This document shows, piece after piece, positions 10,233-20,730 of a stretch of 64,000 bases of DNA. The stretch spans positions 729,588 through 793,587 of the forward strand of contig NW_008806274.1 of the NCBI RefSeq assembly GCF_000400465.1. Reading direction: 5' to 3'. The notes below the pieces were generated by a model. The model made no database searches. It had not been told where the DNA came from and was given only the letters and a program-made list of their open reading frames with translations. Position 1 is the stretch's first letter, and the number at the start of each line of letters is the position of its first letter. The translations under genes and the position numbers were made by a program. Source of the DNA: Wallemia ichthyophaga EXF-994. Taxonomy: Eukaryota; Basidiomycota; Wallemiomycetes; Wallemiales; Wallemiaceae.

Positions 10233-12495
10233 CTACTCTTCATCCTCGTCCATTTCAACCTCCTCGTCGTCCTCATCGCCATCCTCCTCCTCAGCATCAG
10301 GCGCAGCCTCGAGATCGCTGTCATCATCCTTAATCTCCACCGACTGCGTGCGTTTCTGCTCTCTCGCCTTCCTCAATATCTTAACAAAAGCGCCGAGAGT
10401 GGTTGATTCAACTGAAGTGCTTTCCAAAAATCGATCAATCTGTCCTCTTTCACCGGGACTGAAGTCTATCTTGACTCTCTCATTCTCGATAAACTTAGCC
10501 TGTGCCTCCAGTCTCTCGACCAGTGACTTGAATTGACCGACAACTTTCTGTCCAGAAGGGCACTTTTTCATCGTTTTTCTGAGTATATGCACGACAGGTA
10601 CGATCGATTCTGGGAACGCGATACTCGTGCCTATTGTCATGAATGCTTCTGCGAGAATATATATGAGTTCATCCGCCAATTCCTCGACATAGACGCGAGT
10701 GCGACTGTACGACGTTGGTACTCTAATATAAAATTCAAAGTCTATAGGCTTCAAGGTGGACTTTTTAGGCGCGCGTTTGAATTCTGCAGATGAAAGTATC
10801 TCTAATAGCGGCGCTGAGATTGGTATGTACGCTCCGGTGCGCTGCTCCAGTCTCAGCAACGATCTCAGCATGTGGAAGCGCAGTGGGAAGTATCTCGAAG
10901 TTGGCACGAGACGCACAGCACCCAAACTAACCTGCACCAAAGGATAGATTAACGCTTGGAGTTCAGACTCAGGTGCTGTCTTGTCGTTCGCTAAGCTCAA
11001 TACTAAGCTCCAGAAATCGACACAATGAACATATTGCCAATTGTATACCTGTTTAAAAGATTCTTTAATTTTAGTTTTCATTGATCCTCTGAGCAGTATC
11101 GCAAGTTGTCTTATGTAACCAAATGCTTGCTGATAGGATGCACCGTGGTCGAGTGTGTACAATTCCACAGCCGTGTTTTTCATGAGATTAATCTGTGGCA
11201 GGGTGTGAATGCTAGTTTGTTTGCATGCTCTGACGAATGTGAGGTATGTTGACTGGGAGGAGGTTTAATGAGACTTTTGTTGTAAGCAGTGTGCTCACCT
11301 TCAAAACTAGATCTACTACACTGGCATCACCAGCCAAGGCAATCTTGCGTACGGACATATACGCTGCGATACGAACACTATCGGTGGCGGAAGACCACAA
11401 ATCGAGGAGAGTCTTGAGCAGAGACTTTATACCTTTCCTCCCACCGACTATGTATGGAATAATCTTACCAACCTCACTAACGGCGACTTTGAGAATACCG
11501 CCGTCATCTTCACTCTCCTCGTCGAGGTTGTCAGACGTAGCAGGGAAATGTGATATCAAGTATAGGGCGCTGTTGACGTAGGTTGAGAGTAGCTTAGGGA
11601 GGATAGAGTTAGGGGATGGTGAGATTTTAAATCTACCATTATCGAGCTCCTTACACGGCCAATGGTGGTTAAGGACTATGGGGGTGAATTTGAAAGTAGT
11701 GAGAATGACTTTATTGAAAAGATCAGCCGACTCGATGTCGTAAGTAAAGTTTTGAGATTGCTTTTTAGGCATGTCTTCAAAGTCAGTTGAGAAGGCGGCA
11801 GATCTGAAGGCAAGGATGAGCTTTTTGAAGGACCTCAAGCTACGATGGTGGATGATAGCCCTTTGCCAATCTCTGAGCATCTTTTTGGTAAGCTTTGTCG
11901 TAGATCTCTTCTTCTCGCCGTCAAATTCAGCTAAAGCAGCGGCCTCCTCGTCATCAGAATCCTCGGGTACGGACTTTTCATTCAGGTCATCCTGGTCATC
12001 GTCAGAGCCATTGAATTGTAACAATTCATTATCATTCTCCTTTAAGAATTTGTAGAATTCTGGATCAGTTTTGCTGAGGTTTTTGATTGCTTCGGTGTGA
12101 GACTTTTCATCGAGTTCAGCGTCAGAGTTTTCAGCCTCAGCGTCTGAGACGTTAACGCCTTCGGAGCCATCGGAGTCATCGGCGTCATCATCATTGTCAT
12201 CACCACTAAGTTGCATATTGAGTACGTCGTCAACGTTTTGAGAGTGAGAGTGATCAGGGAGATCGTCATCCTCGCTTTCTTCAGCGTTTGAGTCAATCTC
12301 AGGTTGATTTGCAGAATCATTTGATTGGTCAGGGTTATTCTTATTCTTTGGCTTATGATCCTTCTTTGCCTGGGCCTTCTTCTGTCTAACATCACGCTTA
12401 TCCTTGACAGCTTTTACTTTCTTACGATTATCAAGCTGATTCTTTAATTTACCCGATTGAGAGAATTTCTTTGTCTGTTTGCCCAATTTAGCCAT
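10233..12495 (-). CDS. NOC2: Nucleolar complex protein 2 (ribosome biogenesis)
   Basis: NOC2 family protein that pairs with NOC1 or NOC3 in pre-60S assembly and intranuclear transport. Exons 12495-11299 and 11252-10233 give 738 aa. The N-terminus is Lys-rich and nucleolar-like (KKVKAVKDKRDVRQKKAQAK), followed by long acidic tracts (about 75-140), then an alpha-helical core. At the splice junction the protein reads LKSTYLTFVRACKQT, then INLMKNTAVELY, the hallmark block of NOC2. The C-terminus is again acidic (EEEDGDEDDEEVEMDEDEE). Ends about 100 bp from the start of the PPR-like gene on the same strand. Confidence 0.94.
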
Positions 12496-12571
12496 GGTGG
12501 TTGGTGAATACGAGTATGAAATGATAAATTTTGGTATAAAGAGTTACACGAGTTGTAATATCACTTTATCT

Positions 12572-13331
12572 TTACGTATTAGCTACTGTATTTTTATTCT
12601 CTTTACCGGATTCAGTCTCCACAGCTTGACCACTCTTACCCTCAATCTTATCAGCAGCTTCTTCGGCTTGTAGCGCAACATCGTTAAGCTCTTCGAAAGT
12701 AGCTGGTGCAGGTACAGGTGGCAATTGTGAACCGCTTGCGACTGTACCTTTAGTTTCTGTGCCCCTGTAATGATTTATGAGTTAGAGGATAAATTTTCAC
12801 CTTTACGAAGTGATGAAACCCACCAATCAATAGCAACACGCGTAACACGAGGTTTGTCAACAAGAATACTTCTATTCAAGTGATCAAAATCGATTTCCGC
12901 AGGTGGATTCTCCTTTAATTCATCTGAATCATACTCATTGTGAACGTAGTAACCAACGCGTACAAACTCTTGATCACGATAGCTTGCAGTGAGTAAGAGA
13001 ACAGTAACGCCTAGAATCTCTTCTTTTGGAATTTTATCGACACTTGGTGGATTCGCTTCGAAAGTGAAAGAGTTTACACCAACAGGGACAGGGCCAACGA
13101 GGCAGCTATCCAATTCTTGATCAAAATTTACACTAGATGAGGATCCAACATAGATTAGCTTCCATTCCAAATCCTCTGGGAGATGAGAAATGCACTCAAA
13201 TGTAACAGTGAATTTGAATGGATCTGACCAGCGTGCGTTTGGATTTCCAACTTGAACGTCTCTGTCGGTTATGATTGAGTTAAAATCCTATAAACACGCG
13301 TAATTACCCACCTAATTGAAATAATCGACAT
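12572..13331 (-). CDS. ASF1: Histone chaperone ASF1
   Basis: H3-H4 chaperone used in replication-coupled and independent nucleosome assembly. Exons 13331-13312 (20 nt), 13261-12824 and 12764-12572 give 216 aa. Spliced start MSIISIRDVQVGNPNARWSD matches the ASF1 N-terminus closely. The Ig-like core follows: ECISHLPEDLEWKLIYVGSS, DQELDSCLVGPVPVGVN, EFVRVGYYVHNEYDS and KPRVTRVAIDW. The C-tail is acidic (EEAADKIEG, ETESGKENK), as usual. The 20-nt first exon is needed to supply the conserved start, and the acceptor is the cgacag just before RDV rather than the nearer tatag. Start codon lies 51 bp from the divergent MICOS gene. Confidence 0.93.
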
Positions 13332-13382
13332 GACTGATTCCTTTCAAACGCCTTCAAGATTCCTTAGTTCTCAACAACGAAT
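13332..13382. promoter_or_regulatory. 51-bp spacer between divergent ASF1 and MICOS-gene starts
   Basis: Shared control region of two head-to-head genes, judged only by position. No recognised motif. Confidence 0.45.
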
Positions 13383-14049
13383 ATGACGTTGAAAGTTAGT
13401 TGGAATTTAAAATAAATAAAAATCTAATTTATTCTTTAAGCCTTCTATTTACGATAATCCTAATAGCCAAGTTATTGTGACGGAAACTTCAAATGATTTG
13501 GTACACGTTATAGGTCAAGGTAGAGAGCTTTTACAGGATAAGCTAGGTAGTTGCAATGAATTTATAAGAAGTGGCGTTGATGGATTCATACGCTTCGAAG
13601 ATTGCGTTAAAAGTGGGTGATTCGCAGTTGTTTACCATTTACACCCATTTAACCCTCCAAGTACAGCCCAATCTAATCAAATTTTGGATAAGAATGAGCA
13701 GTTATCACCAAATATCTTTTATATCGCAGTCGCCGGTCTCGGTGGTTCTATTTTAGCCAGAAACTCGAACATACTGATGAGATTATCATTACCACCTACA
13801 GCTGCTTTAGCTACGTCATATCAATTACTCCCACAATCAACTTCAAACGGTTTCAACAAGCTAACTTCCATCGAGGAATCTAAATTCCCTCAACTACACA
13901 ATCAAAGACTTGAACTGAAAAAGTTCATCTCAAATAGCTTTATTGACACCAAAAACACTTTCAGCGGTTGGAATGACCTTGTTCAACAAAACACAAACAA
14001 AGGGTTTGATAAGATTCAAGAAATGACTGGATTTAGAGTTGGTAATTAG
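13383..14049 (+). CDS. MICOS complex subunit, MIC26/MIC27 (apolipoprotein O-like) family
   Basis: Small mitochondrial inner-membrane protein of the crista-junction (MICOS) complex. Exons 13383-13394 (12 nt), 13441-13612 and 13667-14049 give 188 aa. The start MTLKPSIYDN is followed by an amphipathic region, then a membrane segment IFYIAVAGLGGSILARNSNILMR. The G-G-S-I-L-A-R-x block and following LPP are characteristic of the family. The third exon alone has an open frame beginning with a downstream Met, but that would lose the N-terminal half. The 12-nt first exon is inferred from the splice signals (gttagt...tttaag) and is the least certain part. Confidence 0.78.
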
Positions 14050-14061
14050 ATATTTTGATAG

Positions 14062-15309
14062 CTAGAATGATATATTGTCTTTGACACTTTGTTGGATTGC
14101 TGAGGTTGTTGAGTGTACATTTTCCCATATCACCCTCACCGCATAATCTGGTTTGTTCTCTTGAATTTTTTCATCTGAGACTTTGTTAAGGTGGCAGCAT
14201 AAATCGGCTAAACTTGAACGCATTTGATTTTCATTAGAATCGCTAACCGATTCCTTCTGATAGCCAGCAACCTTGCACCACTCACCCTCCTCTTCACGTG
14301 ACAGACACGCCATTCTTAGCGCCATCAGCGTCCTCTGCGATGGCCACGCAGGTGCAGGATACAGATGTAGAGTGTAGTCATCCCACAAATCATTCTCTTG
14401 CAACTGGTCTCTCTTCCAATCCTCTTTAATCAATTGTTTCACCAAATCACTAATGTTCACCTCTGTGAAAGCGTTCTTCTCCCACCCCAGCACAAAACCA
14501 TACTCTGCGAGAAGAAAGTCATCACTATGAGGGCCATACATGAAACATATCTCTGTATCTGGTGGTATAGTATGAGTTGAGTTATTAACAAGTTCATAAC
14601 CGCCTTCGCGCAAAGGAATTTCAGGTTTTGGGAGGGCGTTGAAGAGGTTTGTAGTGTTGGGCGAGGGCGAGGAGTGATTGAGAAGGTCGAGATAGGGGCA
14701 CAGAGAGAGCTGCGAATCTTTCTCCACGTCCTGGATTGGATAGTAGAGGCAGCGGGTGTTGACGACGAGCCACGCCCATTTGAACACCTCTGCGATTGGC
14801 TGTGTGTGTTTCTGTATCAGTAACTTTGACGCCTCGAAATGACTCCTAAAAGCCGCGAAATCACTCTCAAACCGGTGTGAGACATGTTCAACCAATTTTC
14901 GAACGTGGATGGGCAGCCTGTCTAGCTTCTCCTGTGGCCAGCACAATGGATGGAACGAGAAATCGGCTGGGAGTGTATCGAGATAGGGCGATTCGAGACG
15001 CGTGCACTCCAAATCGCCCATTCTAAGCCGTGTGAGGTGAGAAGAGAGGATTTGGAAACTGGTGAGAGAGCGCGGATAGCGTTGTCGGATGGATTCAGAC
15101 TCCACATTCAGCAAACACTGCTTGGGGATAAATAGAAAGACTTCCGCTGGCTTGTCGCGTGTAAGTGGGCATCAGCACAGCCAAACTAAACCAACGTGTA
15201 CGTGGGTGCTGGTGAGGAGAGAGTATCCGCCGTGGCTTGTGAATTGCGGCCGTAGTGCAGTCACTGCACCGTAATCGGCCACTAAACTATCTTGGAATCG
15301 ATCCACCAT
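14062..15309 (-). CDS. SET-domain lysine methyltransferase (RKM/SETD6-like)
   Basis: Protein lysine methyltransferase of the Rubisco-LSMT-like SET group (yeast Rkm1-4, human SETD3/SETD6), which modify ribosomal and other non-histone proteins. Exons 15309-15202 and 15150-14062 give 398 aa. SET signatures: LDLLNHSSPSPNTT (the NHS motif that binds AdoMet), then CFMYGPHSDDFLLAEYGFV, the family's G-x-x-S/N-D-x-L-L-x-x-Y-G-F block. The first exon supplies the usual start MVDRFQDSLVADYGAV. A C-terminal substrate-binding region follows. The exact substrate cannot be read from sequence. Confidence 0.85.
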
Positions 15310-15395
15310 CGTCGAGTGAGATAAAGCGGGTTTTCTGGGTATTTGAATAGCAAATTATAATTCAATTTATATTACGAATTAACTTTAATCTTCCC
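15310..15395. promoter_or_regulatory. 86-bp spacer between divergent SET gene and Rco1-like gene
   Basis: AT-rich spacer (TTATAATTCAATTTATATTA around 15354-15374) between two start codons; probable shared promoter by position only. Confidence 0.45.
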
Positions 15396-17431
15396 ATGTC
15401 CAATTCTCTCGAAACTGAAATCATGCCCGCGCCGCCGCCGCCGCCTGGGAAGCAGGGCAGCAATCTATACCACAAACTAGAGAAGTTAGAGGAAGCAAAG
15501 TGGGTTAAGGGGGATGATGAAGACGCCGCACCAGCTTACGCGCCACACAGTCCATCTCCCCCTCCCGAAGCGCGTGCGGGAGAAGGTCAAGGGGAAGGTG
15601 AGCGAGAGCGGGAGATGGAGCAGAAGCAGAAGCAGCAGCAGCGAGAAGGGGAACAAGGAGAAGCGATGCCATACAACGCCAGCGCTGTGATGCCGCAAGC
15701 GTATCCGGCGCGATATACCAAACCGAGCACATCGCTAGCTCCGCATGTGAAGAAGAGCGCGCGCAAGCAAACTCAAACTAACGCGCACACTCTCAACAAC
15801 AATCATGAGTGGTGTGACGCGTGTGGAGGTGAAGGGCGCGTTATCATGTGCGATGGTTGCGACAGCTCCTTCCATGCTAGCTGCTTCGATCCTCCGATGG
15901 ATATGGGCGAGGTGGAACTAGGCGAAGATGCAGCGTGGTATTGCCGCACTTGTGCACATGCCAAAAGTCAATCTCACCCTCACTCCAACTCCAACTCCAC
16001 CCAGCCATCCCATTGGGTTGGCCAGCTTTGCCATGCGCGCGATACATCCAACCCTACGTCATTCAGTCTACCGGTGGGTATACGCAACTATTTCGTCGGC
16101 GGTAGGTGCCTCGATTGGGTTGCGATAACGCGCTAACTGTAAACACCACGCACAGTCGAAACAGCCCATGATGGGTCTTACTCCACTTCGAACGACTCGA
16201 AACCGGTGAAAACGGATCGTTTCGGCGCAGCGCTGACGGAACGCGAAGCATACCCAACGCGAGACAAGAATGGTGGGGTAGTGAGGTGTTACAGGTGTCA
16301 AGGCACAGCAGCGCCAGCGTTGAGTGAGAGTGGGGATGTTGAGAGTGGCGGGAGTGTTAATAGCAATAGCAAAAGCAATAGCAAAGACACCCCCAATAAT
16401 ACCAGCAAACACAACACTCACCCACTCATCACCACACCATCTTCTACAAACGCAGCACACACGCAATGGCGTAAAATGGTCAGCTGCGATTACTGCAACT
16501 GCTACTGGCATCTCGATTGCCTTTCGCCACCTATCACTCACATACCGTCGCTCGCTCGTATGTGGATGTGCCCTTTGCATGCCGAACATGCAAAATCGAT
16601 GCATATGGAGGTGAGTATTTTTCTGGTCGCTCTTTCAGCAGACCTCAACTCACACTCACACTCACAATCCCACTCCTACTTACACCACCAAGATGAAAAA
16701 CAGAATACCGAAGGAGCACGTAAAAGAGGTAAACAAGAAGTTGGAGAGAAGTGATAGCGTTACTTTTATAGGCAATAAAAGTAAACGCTCGAAAAAGTTG
16801 GATGACCGGCTTGATAAGGAGAAGTTTCACATACCGGAAAGGTCGATACAGCTGGCATTTTGGGATAAGCTTTATGACAAGAGTGGGAGAAGGTCTAGGT
16901 AGGGGTGGTATTCTTGGTGGATATGAGTATGAGTGCTGATATAACAATACAGACTGAGCTACTCGAAATCATTCTTGGATGATGAACCAACTATCAACGC
17001 AGTAGATGGACTGATGGCGTTATCGAAGCCTACAGCGAGCGAGACACGGAAATTAGTGAGACGGGTAATGACGGGGAGAAGGGCGACATTGAAGGAGGTG
17101 AGTTGGTGGAGTGAATTGATACAGTTGATATTGACAATGAGCACAGGAAAAGAAGAGGAACCAAGAGGAGACAAAGAAAGAGATGAATACGATGAACATG
17201 CCTAATGCGACGAATACGACGAATAAGATGAATAACAAAGAAAGGGAAAGAGAGGGAGAAGGACAAGAGATATCAGATAGTAGCTCACTCAGTTCAGTGC
17301 CGATGAGTGATGATGAAAAAGAAAAGCCACCTCACTATGTGGATCATGCTCGGTATAACAAGCTGAGTACGATAGAGAGGCTTTTGCATTTAAAAGGGGA
17401 GAAGGAGACAATAGAGTTTTTAAGTCAGTGA
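15396..17431 (+). CDS. RCO1: Rco1-like double-PHD subunit of an Rpd3S-type histone deacetylase complex
   Basis: Exons 15396-16101, 16156-16610, 16693-16898, 16953-17097, 17147-17431 give 598 aa. PHD1 (about 138-190) reads CDACGGEGRVIMCDGCDSSF, then SCFDPPMD and WYCRTC. It is followed by FSLPVGIRNYFVG, matching the linker found after PHD1 in Rco1. PHD2 (about 275-385) begins RCYRCQGTAA and, after a long Ser/Asn insertion, ends CDYCNCYWHLDCLSPPI...MWMCPLHAEH. RIPKEHV and HIPERSIQLAFWDKL follow, as in Rco1 proteins. In yeast, Rco1 directs Rpd3S to H3K36-methylated bodies of genes. The Gln/Glu-rich run at 60-90 is low complexity. A shorter first part of intron 2 is possible but would be only 28 nt. 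Confidence 0.83.
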
Positions 17432-17463
17432 ATCGATTGTAATTATCTTGGTTGTTGACTGCG

Positions 17464-17817
17464 ATGAGTGGTACACAGCCATTCAAATGGAATCAAAGTA
17501 GTAATATACCAAAGCTTAAGCCAACAAACACTAAGAGCCCCAAGTACGTGGACCATATTAGCGTCGGGAGCTGTGTGGCTATACCAGAGGATTTCGTTGT
17601 AAATCACCGCACACAGGCCAAGCAGACGGATATAAAGGAAATAAAAAAAATAAAACCAATAAAACCAAATTTCAGTCAAAGGACTTCTAGTTTGCAGTGT
17701 AATACGCACACACACTCACGCTATCCTAGCAATCTAATCCCAGTGGAGATGAAGGAGGAATTGAAGTTGGATAAGGATTGGGCAACGAATTTGCTGAATA
17801 ATGCTTTCAATATGTAG
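17464..17817 (+). CDS. Hypothetical 118-aa protein
   Basis: An open frame of 118 codons lies 32 bp after the Rco1-like stop on the same strand. No family is recognised. It is Lys/Asn-rich with KIKPIKPNF and a block SPKYVDHISVGS that faintly echoes PPHYVDHARYNK near the end of the Rco1-like protein. It could be a separate small gene or 3' sequence of its neighbour; no splice that fuses the two in frame was found. Confidence 0.35.
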   Translation: MSGTQPFKWNQSSNIPKLKPTNTKSPKYVDHISVGSCVAIPEDFVVNHRTQAKQTDIKEIKKIKPIKPNFSQRTSSLQCNTHTHSRYPSNLIPVEMKEELKLDKDWATNLLNNAFNM

Positions 17818-17997
17818 TAGGCATGGTAAAGCACAATGCAGATGGCAATCAGCAAACAGCAGACAGCAGACAGCACACAGATATTTATATTTACATTTTA
17901 TACCCTGGAATTTACTTGATAATATTTTATTTTTATTGATTTGTATTTTACTTGTTTGATCTCTACTTCCATCTCTAACATACGCCGCATACTCAAC

Positions 17998-19363
17998 ATG
18001 TCTTCGTGCGCGGGTTTAAACTGCGTGTCTACAAGCGCAACGATGCAATGTCCTAAGTGTAAGGATCTCAACATTTCTTCCTTCTTCTGCGGCCAAGACT
18101 GCTTTAGGAAAAGCTGGTCGAGCCACAAGACGGTGCACACACAGAACCAGCCCAGCCAACCCAGCCAAACTACAAACGATCCACATCTCCTCAAACTTGC
18201 GGCTGCTCTCCAGCAATCTGGCACCACCGGTATCGGCAAAGGCGAGCCTATCGAACAAGGCGCATACGACCCAAATCCAAATCATCCATACACAGGCACA
18301 CTTAGACCCCACTATCCTCTTTCTCCGAGGTCTGCTGTCCCTCAATCTGTTGCCCTCCCTGACTACGCTAAAGACGGTACGCTCAACCTCCTCAAAGCCA
18401 CTTACGGGTGAGTGTTGACTGTCTTCCCTATGCAGGTTACCCACGCGGTGAAACTAGATTGGCCAAAGGTCTCGCTTCTGTAAAGAGGCTGTCCGAGGTG
18501 GAGATTGATACCATGAGACGCGTTTGCAGGGTGCGTGGTTCTTTGTCTCACTCTTTTTTTACATCCAAATCTAATTTTCTCTTCAGCTCGGCCGATACGT
18601 CCTTAATCAGACTGGAAACCAAATCAAGCCAGGTGTCTCCACAGACCAGCTCGATAAATACGTTCATTCGCTCTGCATGGCCAACAACGCCTACCCGTCT
18701 CCGCTCAACTACCATGGTTTTCCAAAATCAGTTTGCACCAGTGTAAATGAAGTCATCTGCCACGGCATACCCGACAAGCGCAGACTGAAGCAGGGCGACA
18801 TTATTAACCTTGACATAAGTCTGTTCAAGAATGGCTTCCACACGGATCTCAATGCTACTTTCGCTGTTGGGGAGATAGATGGCGAGAGTCAGCGGCTGAT
18901 CGACACTACGCGTAGAGCGCTCGATAACGCAATCGCCATCTGCAAACCAGGCACACCATACAGGAACATTGGCGGGGAGATACAGCCGACTTGCGACGAG
19001 CAGGGCTTCTCAGTCGTCAAGACTTACACAGGTCATGGCGTTGGCAGAGAGTTCCATCAGGCGCCAACTATCCTCCATCACTCCAATCTGCGCAGCAAGG
19101 GCGAGATGAAAGTGGGGCAGATATTCACTATCGAACCTATGGTAAATGCTAGCAAGAGCTACCATGTTGAACATTGGAATGATAATTGGACTGCTGTTAC
19201 TCGCGATGGCGTTAGGAGTGCGCAGTTTGAAGAAGCTATTCTCATCACTGAGGGTGGTTGCGAGGTTCTCACTGCGGATGACGATTATTCTCCACCTGCT
19301 GACCATATCTCCATTCCCCATGTAAAGGCTGATGAGGGTGTTGTCACGATCAGTGATATATAG
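17998..19363 (+). CDS. MAP1: Methionine aminopeptidase 1
   Basis: Removes the initiator Met from nascent chains. Exons 17998-18376, 18436-18530, 18587-19363 give 416 aa. The N-terminal zinc finger of type-1 eukaryotic MetAPs is clear (C-x-x-C pattern CPKCKDLN, FFCGQDCF, then SHKTVH) and docks on ribosomes. The pita-bread catalytic domain holds the metal ligands: Asp in INLDISLF, Asp in GFHTDLNATF, His in TGHGVGREFH, Glu in FTIEPM and Glu in QFEEAILIT. The first intron starts inside DYAKDG; a shorter 28-nt intron seen at first would break the frame. Confidence 0.95.
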
Positions 19364-19448
19364 ACATTGACATGATTTTAGGGATTTGCGTATATAGATT
19401 TGTATATAGATGGATATTTCTGTGTATATAGACAGATGCATAGTTTTG

Positions 19449-20719
19449 TCATACCTCACTCCCTATGTAGGTATTCTCCACTCTCTCGAAATAGGGCTTG
19501 GCTAAGCGTATGTTCATCTGTATAGCAGATGGTGCTGTAAAGTAGAGTTAAATTAGTTTGTGCAACACGCACATACCCACGTATATCGATATTCTCCGTT
19601 ATCACTAGTATGTATGTGTTGATAGTGAGCGGTTCGAGTACCGCGTTGTAGTCCATCTCCGTCAGTTGCATTGAGTTGAATTGGTTGTTGAGCTTGGCGC
19701 ACGACTGCTTGAATGCCTTGATAAGTTGCGATATCTGCTCGAATCTGTGCCTGGATATTGTGAGATTCCGGGTGGGTATGTGAGTGTATTGGTTGGGGTG
19801 GGAGTGGTGATGCTGGTGATGCTCCTGCTCTCGCTCCTGCTCACAATCGCAATCGCACTCACATTCACACTCCCACTCATCACCACCCTCTAAATCCCAC
19901 TCCTCGCCGTCCTTGCGCAGTGTCGTCTTCCCAATGACGAGAAAAGTGCTCCTCTCAAACAGCACCACCTCAGCAGCGTGTGTGGTACTAGCGAAGTGCG
20001 CCAATGCACTGCTCATCTTGCCCGACGACGGCAGCAACTTGGTAACTATCTTAGACCACGCCTTGTACAGCGACTGATCCCATATGCTAGTCATGTAGCA
20101 TTCCGTGTGTATGCCCGGTGTACCTCTTCCTGTGTCGAAGAGTGGCTGAAGGGAGTGAAGAATTTCAGCCTTGCGTCTGCTATACACTAAACAAGCGTCG
20201 TGTTTGGCGATAAGATCTGTTTTGTTAATGAGGATGAACAATCTGAGCGGGGTGTCGGAATTGGTGTCGCTGTCTTTCAAACACTGTAGACTTTGTATAA
20301 ACCAGTCGAGCTCTTGGGATGCAGCGGATGGGGGAGTGGTGATGTCGAATACGTAGATGAGAACACTGACGTTATGGTACAGGTGTGTGTCACTCCCACT
20401 CCCGCTTCCCCCTGAATCACAGATAAGCAGACTGAGTGAGTTGAGCAGCTCGAGTGGGTGGGAGTGTGACTGCGCATGCGACTGCGATGGAGATGGCGAT
20501 GCGATAGAAGGGGATGCTTGAATATTTGAAGGGTGTTTGTTGCTAAGTGGGTGTCAGTGTGAGTTTGTGCGCCACCATTCAACACCAGACTAACAAAATA
20601 ATAGACCTCATCGAAGCTTTACCAGCGCCTATTAAAAATTAGAGTTGGTCTATTGAATTTATAGCAACGATCCACCCACCACTCTTTCCCATCAGCAGCA
20701 CTTTCTTCATCTTCTTCAT
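19449..20719 (-). CDS. GTR1: Gtr1/RagA-family TORC1-regulating GTPase with a degenerate G domain
   Basis: Exons 20719-20680, 20628-20595, 20542-19581, 19534-19449 give 373 aa. Rag GTPases form heterodimers on the vacuole or lysosome and signal amino acids to TORC1. Gtr1/RagA type is shown by VLLMGKSG, MRSIIF, SVLIYVFD, TSIWDQSLYKAWSKIV, EVVLFERSTFLVI, RFEQISQLIKAFKQSCAKL and INIR-like C-terminal block. The G domain is odd: the P-loop reads GKSGAGKASM, with Ala where Thr/Ser binds Mg2+; the switch I segment with its Thr is replaced by Ser/His/Gln-rich sequence; the DxxG block is DSGG followed by SGSGSD, with no catalytic Gln or switch II. The base-binding NKTD is kept. A Cys/Glu/His-rich insertion sits in the C-terminal half. 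In-frame Met codons at 20710 and 20692 are other possible starts. Confidence 0.85.
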
Positions 20720-20730
20720 CTTCACCGTCG
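20720..20730. promoter_or_regulatory. 11-bp spacer between divergent GTR1 and MYST acetyltransferase starts
   Basis: Start codons face away from each other only 11 bp apart, within a CTTCTTCAT repeat. If both starts are right, the two messages must overlap at their 5' ends or have almost no leader. Confidence 0.4.

Noticed and set aside
18405..18435. Short 28-nt intron in methionine aminopeptidase (gtgagt...tgcag)
   Set aside because: It breaks the frame and is too short. A donor at 18377 inside DYAKDG gives the family sequence with an intron of 59 nt.
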